From Benincasa hispida (taxonomy: Eukaryota > Streptophyta > Magnoliopsida > Cucurbitales > Cucurbitaceae), in contig NC_052354.1 of NCBI RefSeq assembly GCF_009727055.1, positions 36,959,095 to 37,023,094 on the forward strand: a DNA stretch of 64,000 nucleotides, in the 5' to 3' direction. Position numbers and translations under genes: made by a program. The notes below the pieces were generated by a model. The model made no database searches and had not been told where the DNA came from. It saw only the letters and a list, made by a program, of their open reading frames with translations. Numbering within the stretch: the first letter of the stretch is position 1; every line of letters begins with the position of its first letter. Shown piece after piece: positions 1-11,706 of the stretch.

Positions 1-229
1 AAAAATGTTTATGGATGTGGATTAATGGAGATTCTGGGATGATTGCCTCTAGTTTTTGAGTTTTTTTACATTCAAAGTTAATTGTAAGGACCCATGTGTT
101 TTTGGGCATATTAACTTGCTATCGAGTCTATAATTCAAAGTGTTTGAGTCAATTTGAGTCACTCGTGATGAAGCTTCGAGGCATGGTGATGTGCATTACT
201 TCGAGGAAGAAGAAGACCAAGCATTAGAA

Positions 230-620
230 AGATCGTGTAAATGATGGGGTAAGCTATCATTGAGTATGGGATACCCAGCAGCAAGGTAGACGTGCGTGCA
301 CTAAACGATCGTGTAGGTCAGCATGCTTCATCGTATAGTCACGGACTACACGATCGTNAGCAAGGTAGACGTGCGTGCACTAAACGATCGTGTAGGTCAG
401 CATGCTTCATCGTATAGTCACGGACTACACGATCGTGGGGTAAAGTTACTTAGCGCTTGTTATTCTATCATCTAGACGATCATGCCCCATAGCATAGTAG
501 TCGTCTAGACGATCGTTTAAACTTACATTGTTTAAATTTAGTATGCTAAACGATCGAGTAGCCTTCATGCTTCATCGCATAGTCAAAGGTACTCGATCGT
601 AGCTAGGCGATCGTGGTTAC
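230..620. repeat. Cluster of ACGATCGT-centred palindromes
   Basis: Repeated variants of the palindrome CTAAACGATCGTTTAG occur every 20-60 bp, for example AAACGATCGTGTAG and CTACACGATCGTG. Some pair as inverted repeats around spacers containing GCATGCTTCATCG. The same motif recurs inside the LTRs and leaders of this Copia family elsewhere in the window. No coding potential is visible. Confidence 0.75.
280..436. repeat. 78-bp exact duplication around an N (assembly join)
   Basis: Positions 280-357 and 359-436 are identical over 78 bp and separated by one N at 358. Exact identity inside otherwise diverged old repeats, with a one-base gap, points to two contig ends whose overlap was not merged. 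It should be treated as one copy. Confidence 0.85.
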
Positions 621-1629
621 TCGCCTAATTTACTAAACAATCCGGAAGAAGTCTTCGCCCAGGCAGTTTAAGACCCGGTTCACTTGTTAACTAGTTTGCT
701 CGATAGTTTTATGTAATTGATAGAATTTCTTTCCAGATTTTTAGGCTAATCATCCCGATCCATTAATTTTGTGAATGTACAGAAGATGTATGTTTTAATA
801 TATATCATATAGTATGTCTAGAGTTGAAATCCCACCTTAGGTTATGCATTGGTCATGCATCATCTCTATATTGTAAGAGTTATGATATAGTAGTTTGCAT
901 GATTAAATTACTTCAAGAGCATGCTCATGCATCATATAATATAAGAGTTATATTTATGCATGCATTAAGCATACACATGCATCATCTTTAAGTGTTATAG
1001 TATAAGGGTGTACGGAAGCATGTATGCTTAGTTCATTACTAAGTATATAAGAATTATATATAGTAATGAATGGACATTGCATGAAGCATGACACATAGGT
1101 TAAATTTATAAGAGTTATAAATACCTAGTTATGCATAGCAATGTGAATGGTTTTGATTGTTTATTTTATAAGAGTTATAAGTGAAATTATAACTAAAATC
1201 AATAAGAAAGACATGCATGCGAACTTAGGCATGAATCCTGTTTCAAAAGAGATTTAAAATTTGATGGAAATAGACCAAAGATCATGGTTCTAATGAGATT
1301 AGAAACCTCAGGTTTAATCTTTTAATCAATTTAATAGGATTAAAAGATTAAATATGTAGCAAATCTACCTATAAGGGACCTTTTGTTTAAGGCGGGTTCT
1401 GTCTAGGCTGGGGTACTTAAGCTGACGGAAACGAAACACTCCTACTTGGGAACCTACCTGGAAAGGTGAATTAGATAGATTTGATGCATTCATGCAAATT
1501 TGAGGATATTCCGTTAAAGAGTTTAATGGAACTTGAGTTAAACTTGTTTAATATCAAAGACAAGAGTTGTTTTTTAGCAAATTAAACACACTTAGATAAA
1601 ATCTAGAGTCGGATGATCTAAGTTAATGA

Positions 1630-3708
1630 TGAAAGAAATCGATCACTAGGATTTCCATGAGCAGTGGAACAGATCATTCCAAATTACAATCATGTATGAA
1701 CATTACAAATTACAGTCAAAACAGAAACAAATGGTTATGCATTCATTATAGAAATTACAACATGATACAATAAGAAATCAAGGAGAAATCTCTACGCACG
1801 TTTGTAGACTCGTCTCCACGCTTCTTGATCATGAATGCTCGAACATAGCAACCTCGAACGCTCGAAAAATACGACCACTCCACTGCACAACATCACACAC
1901 TTGAACTCAATGATTGCCTCGGTCACGAACATCCCAATAGCACGAACAGCCTCCACAGAACTTCGATGGCGTCGAGTTGAGTATGACACCACTAAGAAGG
2001 CTACTATGGTATTCTCGGTGTGAGAATCCAGAAGGTGGGGCTCTATGTGGACTTCGATTAAGGAAGAAGACAAAGAAAACATCAATCGTGTAAATGATTG
2101 AGCAAGTGGGAGATGGCTAAACCTATCGTATAGGTCGATGCCAAATCATTTAGCAAAAGTTAAGCGATCGTCTAGTAAAAGCTAATCGATCGTTTAGCTC
2201 ATTGCTTAGTTCTATGTTTGTCGCTTACAAATACCATACAATCGTTTACCTTTTTCAAGCTGTCGCTTAGTAAATCTAATTTACTTGACAATTTCCATTA
2301 CGTGTGATTCTGATTGAGAAAAAATCTCCAAAACAATTTTTGACAAAAAATTTACTCAAATTAGGAAAACAATTTTCCTTTTATCTCAAGGTTATCATGA
2401 AGCCACCAATAACCTCCCATTCAATTGGTTATTAGAGAAAAAGAGATAATTATCCAGTAATTAATATTATCATAAATATAAATGATAACCAACTTACCAT
2501 ACTATATTTATAACCTATAGTTTTAATATTTCATCTCATGAAACATATAAACCATAGCACTTTTTTTCTATTCCATGGTCCTTAACGTAAATCTCATTTA
2601 CACTAATCCTCCACTTGATGTATCTCATACACCATAGCGATCATATCATATATAATCGAATTACCTCTTCTCAATTTAAAAATTTCAAATCAACACCAAG
2701 AGTTGATCCTCAACTTGAATCCATTGAGCTACCAAGGAGACCTTATGGACCTGTAACTCGAAGTTCCAACGGTACGTGAATAACTGACTAAACTCTTTAG
2801 TCACCGGATCCACCATCCGTTAACTCCCAAGCACTCCACTGAAGACCGACAGCTAAACTCTCCTTACCACAGATATATTATGTGTCCATCTTAACCAATT
2901 AGAAGTGCGACAACCCTTCATAGATCTCTCGTATGTACAACTGGGCCAATATCGTTATGCTCCTATAATTACATCTAACTCCTTAAGTACCACTGATCCC
3001 TCTAATGAACATAAGTCATAGTCCTACTATGACTGGGTCTTCTCTTCCAAAGAGAAGTTGTGGCCATTATGTTCAAGGCCCGGAATCAGCCCTTAAAGGA
3101 GCAATCTCTCTACTTATCCCTGCTTCAGGAAAGAAGTGAATTCCATCTTGTGAATTGAGTTCCCAGCTCCCAGATCAAACAAGTCCCCAAAAAGGTGGGC
3201 ATGTTGAGTTTGCAATCTGGCCACTCTCACCCATACTAATCAAAGGACCACCCTCAAAGGCAGGAGTTCCCAAAACACTCAGGATTGAGTTCGTGTCACC
3301 TATGGTCGTTTAAGTGAGATATAAGTCTCTAGTATCAACGGCATTATATACAGAGTCTAATCATCTCATGATTCGGTCTTATACAAACTCTTTGTATAGG
3401 ACACCCCCGCTCACACCTCTCCACATGAATAGTCAGGATCTACCATCTGTAGTTGTTTACAACACTTGCAAACCTCTACAAAGCGGGCCATATCCGTAGT
3501 GTCACCAGGATCAGGTATCCCACCTTAATCCTTATACTACAAACCTATTTCACATATACATGCTTAAGTTCACATAAGATAACCAAGGAGCTTTTTTTAT
3601 TGGATATGAGTAAGTTCCAAAATGAAATAACATTTATTTTATTCATCAAATAATGTGTAACATTACGAACAACGAGACTCTGGGAGAATTAGGATACCAA
3701 TCCCAACA
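1630..3708 (-). repeat. 3' LTR of Copia element C
   Basis: This 2.08-kb block is matched along its length by 11709-13754 in the same orientation, with scattered substitutions. On the - strand it starts TGTTGGGATT and ends TTTCA. A purine-rich tract lies immediately upstream of its start at 3709-3722, and RNase H coding sequence lies beyond, which identifies it as the 3' LTR of a - strand element. The divergence from the partner LTR indicates an old insertion. Confidence 0.8.
2093..2290. repeat. ACGATCGT palindrome cluster inside LTR
   Basis: Variants such as GCGATCGTCTAG and ATCGATCGTTTAG recur at short intervals within the LTR. The partner LTR carries the corresponding cluster at 12165-12330. 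Confidence 0.65.
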
Positions 3709-3722
3709 ATCTCCTACTTGTC
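3709..3722 (-). other. Polypurine tract of element C
   Basis: On the - strand the sequence just before the LTR reads ACAAGTAGGAGATTG. It is purine-rich and directly abuts the LTR start, as expected for the second-strand primer of an LTR retrotransposon. The same sequence precedes the other LTRs of this family. Confidence 0.6.
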
Positions 3723-3813
3723 CTAATGACTCGGGAGACTAGTGTACAATACAATAAAAAAAGTACAATATACAATAAACTAGGGCATACCCCAGGATCA
3801 TCTCCCACTTGCC

Positions 3814-4617
3814 CTAGACAAGATGTCGCATGTTCCGTAGACCCAGACTCTCTATGTGACCCTAGAAAACCTTAGCCGGGAGGGCTTTTGTAAAGGAAAC
3901 AGCAACGTTATGCTCCAATGCGATCTTCGTGACTATCACATCATCGCGATGCACAATCTCCCTGATCAGGTGATATTTTCATTCAATGTGCTTACCCCAA
4001 CGATGACTCCATGGCTCCTTCGAATTTACCACAGTCCCGTTGTTATCACAATAAAGAGTGATAGGCAAATCCATATTTGGAACAACTTCCAAATCTAAAA
4101 GGAACTTCCTCAGCCAAACAACCTCTTTAGCTGCTTCACAAGCGGCTACGTATTCGACTTCCATAGTGGAGTCTGTGATGCATCCTTGCTTGATGCTTCT
4201 CCATACTACAGCCCCTCCATTCAAAGTGAACACTGACCCCGATGTCGATTTGCGAGAATCTCTATCGGTTTGAAAGTCAAAGCCCGTGTATCCTATAAGG
4301 ATCAGATCCTTATCTCCATACACGAGCATGTAGTCCCTCGTTCTTCGAAGATACTTGAGGACCATCTTAACCGCCGTCCATTGATCAAATCCTGGATTGG
4401 ATTGATACCGACTAACAATTCCTACTGCATAGCAAATGTCGGGTCTAGTACATAACATTGCATATATCAAGCTTTCTATAGCAGAAGCATAAAGAATCCA
4501 TCTCATCTCTTCAACTTCTTGAGGTGTCTTAGGACATTGATCCTTAGACAGAACGATTCCATGCCTGAAGGGTAACAAACCCTTTTTGGAATCCTGCATC
4601 CTGTACCTGATCAACAT
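3814..4617 (-). pseudogene. Copia RNase H domain remnant (element C)
   Basis: RNase H removes RNA from the RNA-DNA hybrid during reverse transcription. The - strand translation contains the Copia landmarks: LCTRPDICYAVGIVSRYQ at the RT/RNase H connection, then MEVEYVAACEAAKEVVWLRK and LYCDNNGTV. After a frame break the tail ends at 3814 near the 3' LTR with RHLV and a TAG stop. The expected second catalytic segment, usually an ADSDW-like motif, reads YTGFDFQ, so the domain is probably inactive. It follows the RT remnant in the usual Copia order. Confidence 0.8.
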
Positions 4618-4676
4618 TTAATCAGTGTACAATGCCTGAGACAGGGCTAACCTTTGTTCTTACAATCCTCAATGAT

Positions 4677-5207
4677 CTAGATCCATAGAACATACTGTGC
4701 CTCACCCAAATCTTTCATTTTAAACTGGCCAGCTAGCCATTTCTTAATGTCAATTAGATACCCTACATCATTCCCAATGAGTAGGATATCATCCACATAC
4801 AGTACCAGGAAAGCTACTAAGATATTGATGATCTTCTCGTATACACAAGGCTCATCAAAATTCTGATAAAAGCCAAACAACTTGACTGTAGTGTCAAATC
4901 TGATGTTCCAAGATCTAGATGCTTGTTTCAGCCCATAAATGGACTTATTAAGCTTGCAAACTCTTTGCTCTTGATCTAGAACTATGAACCCCTCTGGTTG
5001 AGTCATATAGATAGTCTCCTCAAGATTACTATTAAGAAAGGAAGTCTTGACATCCATTTTCCATATCTCATAATCATAAAACGTGGCTACGGACAGGAGA
5101 ATCCTGATAGACTTCAGCATGACAACAGGTGAGAAAGTTTCCTCATAGTCAACTCCCTCAACCTGGGTATAACCCTTTGCCACTAGTCTAGCCTTAAAGG
5201 TTTGCAC
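4677..5207 (-). pseudogene. Copia reverse transcriptase remnant (element C)
   Basis: This is a 176-codon open stretch of reverse transcriptase. It contains FKARLVAKGYTQVEGVDYEE near the start, WKMDVKTSFLNSNLEETIYM for the palm region, YGLKQASRSW, and the catalytic box YVDDILLI with both aspartates present. It lies between the integrase linker (right) and RNase H (left), the Pseudoviridae/Copia order. Stops and frame changes on both sides separate it from the neighbouring domains, so it is a fossil although the active-site box survives. Confidence 0.85.
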
Positions 5208-5288
5208 CTTTCCATCTACACCTCTCTTTTTCTTATAGATCCACTTACACCTAATAGGTCTTACCCTATCAGGTGGATCAACAAGCTC

Positions 5289-6093
5289 TCAAACGTTATT
5301 TAAGTACATAGACTCTATTTCCTGGTTCATGACTTTAACCCATTCATCTTTGTCAACATCCTCCATTGCTTTCTTAAAAGATAATGCATCATTCGTAATG
5401 ACATTTTGGGCTTCAGTCAAACCCATGTAGCGATTCGGTGGGTTCATAACCCTCCCACTACGTCGAGGCAGTCTCAACTCTTGAGCTGGTTGACTAGATG
5501 TACCGACTTTAACAACTCTTATTGATATGTCGGCCTATTCAACAACTTTTGTTGAACTCTCAGCAGTCTCAATCTCACTAGAGATCTCATGTAAAACGAG
5601 CTTACTCCGTTGCTTATGATCCCTCATGTGGTCTTCTTCCAAGAAGATAGCATTTGTAGAAGCAAACACTTTGTTCTCACTCGGATCATAGAAGTATCCA
5701 CCTCTCGTTTCTTTGGGGTAGCCTACAAAGAGGCAAACCTTTGAACGCGGTTCCAACTTCTTTGTGTTAGTCACTAGCACATGTGCTAGACAGCCCCAAA
5801 TCCTGAAGTGGTGTAAACTACCTTTTACGGCCTCTCCTAACTCAAAAGGTGTTTCAGAAACACTTTTGAGGGAACATTGTTCAGGATATACATGCAGTCC
5901 TCCACTGCAAAATCCAAAACGAGTTGGAAGATGAGCATAACTTATCATAGACCGAACCATGTCCAACAAGTTCTGTTTCTTCCTTTTCTTTGATACACCA
6001 TTCTGCTGAGGTTACCAAGGGCCTAGATGTGGACGCAATCCTATATTCAATCAATATAGTTCTGGAATTGGAGGTCCATATACTCTCCACCAC
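5289..6093 (-). pseudogene. Copia integrase C-terminus and linker remnant (element C)
   Basis: Fragments in two or more frames recall the Copia integrase C-terminal region: WGCLAHVLVTNTKKLEPRS followed by LFVGYPKETRGGYFYDP and FASTNAIFLEEDHM. The 5289-5477 part carries the pre-RT linker with PRRSGRVMNPPNRYMGLTE and MEDVDKDEWVKVMN. An LLDMVRSMISYA-like segment marks the end of the catalytic core. Overlapping frames between 5881 and 6093 show at least one frameshift. Integrase would insert the cDNA copy, but this one is broken. Confidence 0.75.
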
Positions 6094-6099
6094 GATCAG

Positions 6100-6990
6100 A
6101 TCGTAGTGTTTTTATCTTCTTACCTAACAAATTTCAACTTCAGCCTTATAACTCCTTAAACTTGTCAAGAGCTTCAGACTTACATTGCATTAGGTAGAGA
6201 TACCCAAACCTTGAATAATCATTTATAAAAGAGATGAAATATTCATACCCACCCTAAGCTCTAACACTCCACAGAGGTCTAAATGTAGAAGCTTTAAGGT
6301 TTCCTAGCTCTGTAACCTTTTCAAGTAAAAGATCATTTGGTCATCTTGCCTTCGAGGCATGATTCACATACCAGCAATGAGTTTTCTTCTAAACTCTTTA
6401 GAAGTCCACTTTTCACCAACTTCTCAATTCTATTGAGGTTAATGTGACCTAAATCATATGCGAAAGATGGACGTTTTCCTTAGGAGAAACCTTTGGTCTT
6501 TAGCTGTTATTTATCGTACTGAACATTTCAATGTTAAACAAGGCTTTTAATGACTAACGGCCTTGGTACATATAAGTTACTTCCATTGAACCAAATAAGC
6601 AATCTCCATTCATTCTTGAAAATATCACACTTTATTCTCAGAAATGAGACGATATAGCCTTGTTCAATGAGAGCAAGAAACCGAGATTAAGTTCCTCTCA
6701 TACAAGAAACTACAAAATATTATCTAGTAACATAACATTTTCTTGTCAACAAATAACTTCAGCCTACCTACTGCTAATATTTGAAACAACCTCACCAGTG
6801 CCAACTCGAAGAGTCATCTTTCCCTGTGGCAATGCTTGCCAGGAACTGAATCCTTGGTAAAAGGAACTAACATGATTGGTAGCACCCGAGTCAAGGATCT
6901 AGGCAGAATCATCATTCTCTACCAGACACGTCTCCAAGACCAATAAATCAGATTTATTGTCTTGTCTCCTCTGTTGGAGAGTAGTGGGAT
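6100..6990 (-). pseudogene. Degraded integrase core and protease of element C
   Basis: Short - strand similarity to the integrase core can be followed in broken frames. At about 6871-6955 the pepsin-like protease motif DSGATNH is preceded by a LLVLET.LVENDD stretch, also found at the corresponding place in element A. The codon just before ILDSG is TAG where element A has TGG for Trp. Upstream of the protease the gag domain is absent and leader sequence begins near 7030. Confidence 0.6.
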
Positions 6991-7029
6991 CGAGGTCGTT
7001 TTCCACGAAATACGTTTCACACGATTCTT

Positions 7030-7662
7030 TCCACTATAAGTAGTTGGTCATATTAAAAGCACTAAATGGAAATACTAATGAATTGTTGAGAAGAAAAACA
7101 CATTGACCTACATTAGGTTTTAAGTAAATACTCGTTGTAAAACAAAACAACATCCAATAAGGGTCTAGCAAAACTAATATGAACCCCGTGTGACATTTAG
7201 TTTTGTAACGACACTTCAAAGGTCTAGAACAAAAGCCACCGAAGGGAGATCAATTATCCATCCTCTGAATTGAGAAGTTCTCAACTAGTCATTAATACCA
7301 GAACAACTCTTGCTCCTATAATGACTAGTCATTATTGATTTGGCTAAGAGATCATTAACTTACTTAACAATCTCCCGTAAGTGTGACCCACCATTTTAGG
7401 CCCTAGAGGTCCAGCCCAAAAAGCCAATCTGAAGGGAAAAATCCGATTGGGGAAAAACCTAAAGCGACCCTATCCATTTCTAGACTTCACCTTGATTTTG
7501 ACCAACTGCACAAAACCCATTCGAAGGGGAACGCTCAAAGGCGACACGAGGGAGTATAGAATGATCTCACGATGTGAACCAATGACAGAGACCATAGGAC
7601 GTTTTGACACACACCCTTCACCCACTTACTATAAACACTCTCTCCGTCCACTGTTGCAATAG
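7030..7662 (-). mobile_element. 5' leader of element C, downstream half
   Basis: There is no coding sequence. On the - strand it aligns with the + strand leader at 14280-14760, including a CTAGGGCC-containing stretch and a GGTGGCTTTTGT / GGTGACTTTTGTCC segment near the end. At its right end (7480-7662) it carries one of the two leader repeats that stand in tandem in element A at 14189 and 14345. Confidence 0.55.
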
Positions 7663-9539
7663 GTATGGAATGTTATGCTATGTTATCGCTTATGCACACT
7701 ACTGCTAAGTTAATCTCTTTACGTACTCTAACGCATGGCTTATGGATGAGAGGAATGATGTGCTAAATATGCGCTCAAGTACTTTGCGATAAAGAGAATT
7801 TTATGCGATACTACGTCTAAATATATGCGCTGTTAATGATATGTTTGTAGTATGCGATGGAGTAATGCGTGTCACAAGTTTCCTTGCGCTGAAACCAAGT
7901 ATAATTCCAATGCAAGTTTCTCAGAATAATCCAAGGTCGAACATAGGGATTGTTTTCGTTAATGCGTTACTTTTGTGATACATGCAACCGGTTTTTACAA
8001 TGAATAAAGAATTTGATTTATACAGAAATGTAAATTGTGGTGAAAGTAAAAATGCGTTAATAAAATAAAATCCTAAACTAATATGATACACGATACAAGA
8101 TACATGATACATGATACTAAGGTTGAGAACTGACTGTGAAGTTGTACAAAGATTCGATGTATGTGATGGAAAGTCTTTATGAATGAACCAGAAAGAGAAA
8201 GAATAAATAGTAAAAACATCGCAAGTTTGTCAATTGCGTTAAAGATGCAACTAAAGTTCCACTTTCCCTTGGCGTACACCTCTCGATGATCGGCCGTGTT
8301 CCCATATCTCTATGGTGAAACAGGGATGAACGTGATGAACGCAAGGTTGTTTCCATCTCTGGAAATACTTCTCGCTTTAGTTAACGCATTCTTCCAACCT
8401 TCTCTAGATAGGCGGAATAACATCTTCACTCCTGCTCTCACAGGTGAAGATGCCATCGAGCATACTTTAGCTAAACTTAATTATTTCCTTAACACAAATT
8501 AACTCACTCGCTTAATTCTTGCTATCTACCCATGGGATTAAGAATACATCATGGAGAAAATGGATTATGGATGTATGGAAAGAGACAGAGAGATGACTAT
8601 GGAAATTATCAGAACATTTAATACTAAGATTAAACGTCTGATACATGGTGTGAATGAAAGAGTAAAGAAAATGAATACAGATGATGAAATAGAGATTAGA
8701 AACAAATACAGAAGGAGTGTCAACGTCTTGACACAGATCCTGAACGGAGGTCGTGCTTGCCGACATATGGAAGTAATGGAGAGGAAAGCTTCCCTCTCAG
8801 GCTTGCTTTCCCTGTAGAATTGACCTTCGCACAAAGCTTCAACTACGGGAATTGGAGGATTCTCTGCTCGGATACTCACCTCTCGGCCTTATCTCGTGGT
8901 TTGCCCGGATCTACTCTGTAAGTCACTTCAGACCAGTCTCTCTCTCAGAATCAGTATATGCACGTCTCTATGTATTCATGTATATCTTTTAGTGAATTTG
9001 CAGAAACTATTTATAAGCGAAGCTTGGCTCTTTGAATGTGTGGTCCCCACTGTATGGTTATGACAGTTCCTGAAATGGCGGAATGAATATTCCTTCTGTT
9101 ACGTAATCAATCCGTCAGAAATGCACAACTGAAAGCTGTACATTTGTCAGAATCCTCCGCAAATGCGTTGCTCTTTACATCTTCGATCTATCGCCGCATG
9201 CGGTATTATTTTCGATTACCGCATGCGGTTGAAATTGTGTTGATCGCTAGAGCTCTTGATCTATTGTCGCATGCGCCACCATTGCGTTGATCATCTCTTC
9301 GTCTCGATTGATAGGCGCAATGCGACGTAGATGCGTTGTTTATTTTTCTTTTGAGCCATGAACGCATGCGGTGACTGATTTCCTACAAACAGAAACTGAA
9401 ACATTCTATTCTACCATCACAATAGTGTTAATGGGTGTATTGACGACATTTTATAATTTTCGCATTTCTTAGCCAATTTCTATACTATCGTCGCAACTTT
9501 TCTTTCTTTTTACCGCAATATCTAAATAAAACAGTATAA
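7663..9539. mobile_element. Unidentified ~1.9-kb insertion between leader repeats
   Basis: In element A the two leader repeats are about 156 bp apart, whereas here they are separated by about 1.9 kb of unrelated DNA, so this block is read as an insertion. It lacks a convincing open frame; short frames such as that at 8551-8817 show no family I recognise. It is marked by many ATGCG/GCG words and, near its right side, GCATGCGGT motifs. A TATTTATA box occurs near 9010. No terminal inverted repeat or target duplication could be fixed by eye. A solo LTR of another family is possible, since TGTTGCAATA near 7651 and AAATAAAACA near 9531 would give TG...CA ends. Confidence 0.4.
9160..9375. repeat. 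GCATGCGGT / ATGCG motif cluster
   Basis: Within about 215 bp the words GCATGCGGT (three times), GCATGCGCC and several ATTGCGTT or ATGCGTT variants recur. They are interspersed with GATCTAT-type sequence. The spacing is irregular, so this is not a simple tandem array. Confidence 0.55.
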
Positions 9540-10734
9540 ATAACTTGTATTTCTCCAAGTTATCATCCACCTTGATATTGACTCATGCAAACACCATCCA
9601 AAGGGGGATGCTCCCAGGGTACCACGAGGCCAAGCATGAATCTCATAGTGTGAACATACAAGGAGAAACGTGAGTGGAATCATAGATCTATCAGATACAT
9701 CTCTTCCTCCCACTAAGTATTTTATATCCTAGGGTTTAGCTTACTTAAAAAAAAACACAGCTAAGGATTTTAACTAAGTGACTTTTAGGTTTGCCCAAGA
9801 GTAACTTTTACCTTGGATAATTAGACAACTTTTGATCATCATCCATTAAATTCTTTAATGGAGTCTTTGACCAAATCGTCACGCTTGTTAAAATTCTATC
9901 TAATTCACCTTTCCAGGTAGGTTCCCAGGTAGGGGTGTTACGTTTTCGTCAACTTAAGAACCCCAGCCTAGCCAGAACCCACCTTAGACAAAAGGTCCTT
10001 TATTGATAGATTTAAAAAATTTAATCTTTTATGCCAACCAATTTAATCCTATTAATCTGATTTTAAAAGATTAGTCTAGGTTACTAAACTCTATAGAACC
10101 ACTTGAACTTAGGTCTATGTCAATCCAATTTTAAAACCCTTTTAGAAAACTTGAGTTCACCCTAAGTCCGCATGCAACTCTTTCTTATTGATTTTAGGTC
10201 TAATTTTCTTTATAACACTTATAAATAGAAACCATAACCACAATGCTAAGCTAACACATGCAAGGCATTCATAACGATTATAAACAACCTAAGTGTCATG
10301 CTCAATGCATTGTTCATTCATTGCTACTTCTTTTATATAACACTTAAATAAAACAGCAATGAAACAAGCAAAACATGTTTCCATTCACTCTTAGACTAAA
10401 ACACTTATAATAAAAGGATGATGCATGATAATGCTCACTACATGCAAAATATAATTCTTATATTTCATGATGCATGCATATGCTTTCAAGTAATTTCTTC
10501 ATGCTAGATTATAACATTTATAATACATGATGAATGAATAATTACACAACCTAAGGTGGGTTTTAAAATTATATGTCAAACACTTTGTCATATAAGCACC
10601 ATACATCACATGTATAATAAATAAATGCTGATGAACTGGGTGAAATTGCCTTAAAATCACAAAAATTAAAGCTCACTATTACAAATGATAGGAGTCTTCA
10701 GTTCAAACAGGTGAACCGGGACTTGAACCGCTTG

Positions 10735-11360
10735 GGCAAAGCATCGCGTCTCCAACCATCGTGTACTAAACTGCCCGCGATCATCTACACATAAAACAAA
10801 CGCATCGTTCTATCGCTTACCAACGCTCCCAGAGCTAAACGATCGTTTAGCAAATATGACACGATCGTGTACCTTTTACTAAGCAATGAAGCTTGAGGTA
10901 CGCGATCGCTTAGCGCGCTCCGTACAACGCCTGCCTTTCGCGATCGTCTAAACGACTAGGATGTTGCAATGCACCATCGCCTAAGCGATCGCTTAGCTAA
11001 CACCTCCGTATCGTATACGCGCAATCATGTAGGTAGTAACTAAGCAATGAGGCTTGCTAACTACACGATCATCTAGCATGTGCCTTNGTATACGCGCAAT
11101 CATGTAGGTAGTAACTAAGCAATGAGGCTTGCTAACTACACGATCATCTAGCATGTGCCTTTTACTAAACGAAGAGCATCACATACTCCCACTATGATCG
11201 TCTACCTCTAGCACCTACGCGATCGAGCAACCAACGCTACATGATAGAGTAAACGATTTACCCCATTGCTTAGCATTAGCTAAACGATCGTTTAGTAAAT
11301 ACTACACGATCATTTAGAAAAATCTAAATGATCGCTTAGTTAAATCCCAATGATGATTTA
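10735..11360. repeat. ACGATCGT palindrome cluster in leader
   Basis: Many variants of the palindrome occur here, including GCGATCGCTTAG, AACGATCGTTTAG and ACACGATCATTTAG. It is the inverted counterpart of the 230-620 cluster. The copy number includes one artificial duplication at 11013-11161. Confidence 0.75.
11013..11161. repeat. 74-bp exact duplication around an N (assembly join)
   Basis: Positions 11013-11086 and 11088-11161 are identical over 74 bp with an N at 11087 between them. This is the same signature as at 280-436 and 14998-15182, and most likely an unmerged contig overlap. Confidence 0.85.
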
Positions 11361-11693
11361 CCTGAGGCTACATGATACGACCAATGCTTGGTCTTGTTCT
11401 TCGTTGAGAACCGCATCTCCATGCTTCGAAACTTCATCACGAACAACTCGACTAACTCAAACTCTTTGAATAACAGACTCGATGGCAAGTTAATTTCGCC
11501 CAAAAAACACAGGGGCCCTTACAAATTAATATTTTGTAATTGAAGAAAGCTTTAACAAAAGGCAATTAAACCCGAAACATTCATCAACTTCAACCGCAAA
11601 TGCACTTAACAATTAAACACAAATACAGAAACCCACCGCAACTGCAAAATGATGTTCAAAACAGACTTGTAATTTGGAATATCAAAACAACCT

Positions 11694-11706
11694 GGCTCTT
11701 ATACCA
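11694..11706 (-). other. Primer-binding site of element C
   Basis: Read on the - strand directly after the LTR end, the sequence is TTGGTATAAGAGCC. It differs at one position from the initiator-tRNA-Met complement TGGTATCAGAGC commonly used by plant Copia elements. It fixes 11709-13754 as the 5' LTR. Confidence 0.65.

Larger units (their letters stand above)
1..1629 (+). mobile_element. 5' leader of a Copia LTR retrotransposon (element A, part 1)
   Basis: No open coding region. This stretch is the reverse complement, with divergence, of 9720-11690, which follows a primer-binding site in the opposite-strand element C. It is therefore read as the untranslated leader of a + strand element whose 5' LTR lies left of the window. 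It contains an array of ACGATCGT palindromes and one N-flanked duplication. The leader stops at 1629 against a - strand LTR and seems to resume at 14150, where the homologous leader continues toward a + strand gag. The nesting is inferred from colinearity with element C, and about 100 bp expected between the halves is missing. Confidence 0.6.

Noticed and set aside
230..620. ACGATCGT arrays as a CRISPR array or centromeric satellite
   Set aside because: Spacing is irregular, units are short and palindromic, and the clusters sit inside LTR retrotransposon parts of a plant genome.
1835..2085. Open frames on both strands in the LTR (62 and 97 codons)
   Set aside because: The partner LTR at 11771-12140 does not keep the same frames, and LTRs of this type do not encode proteins.
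8551..8817. Open frame of 88 codons in the unidentified insertion
   Set aside because: No family resemblance, and an overlapping frame of similar length exists on the other strand; not supportable as a gene.
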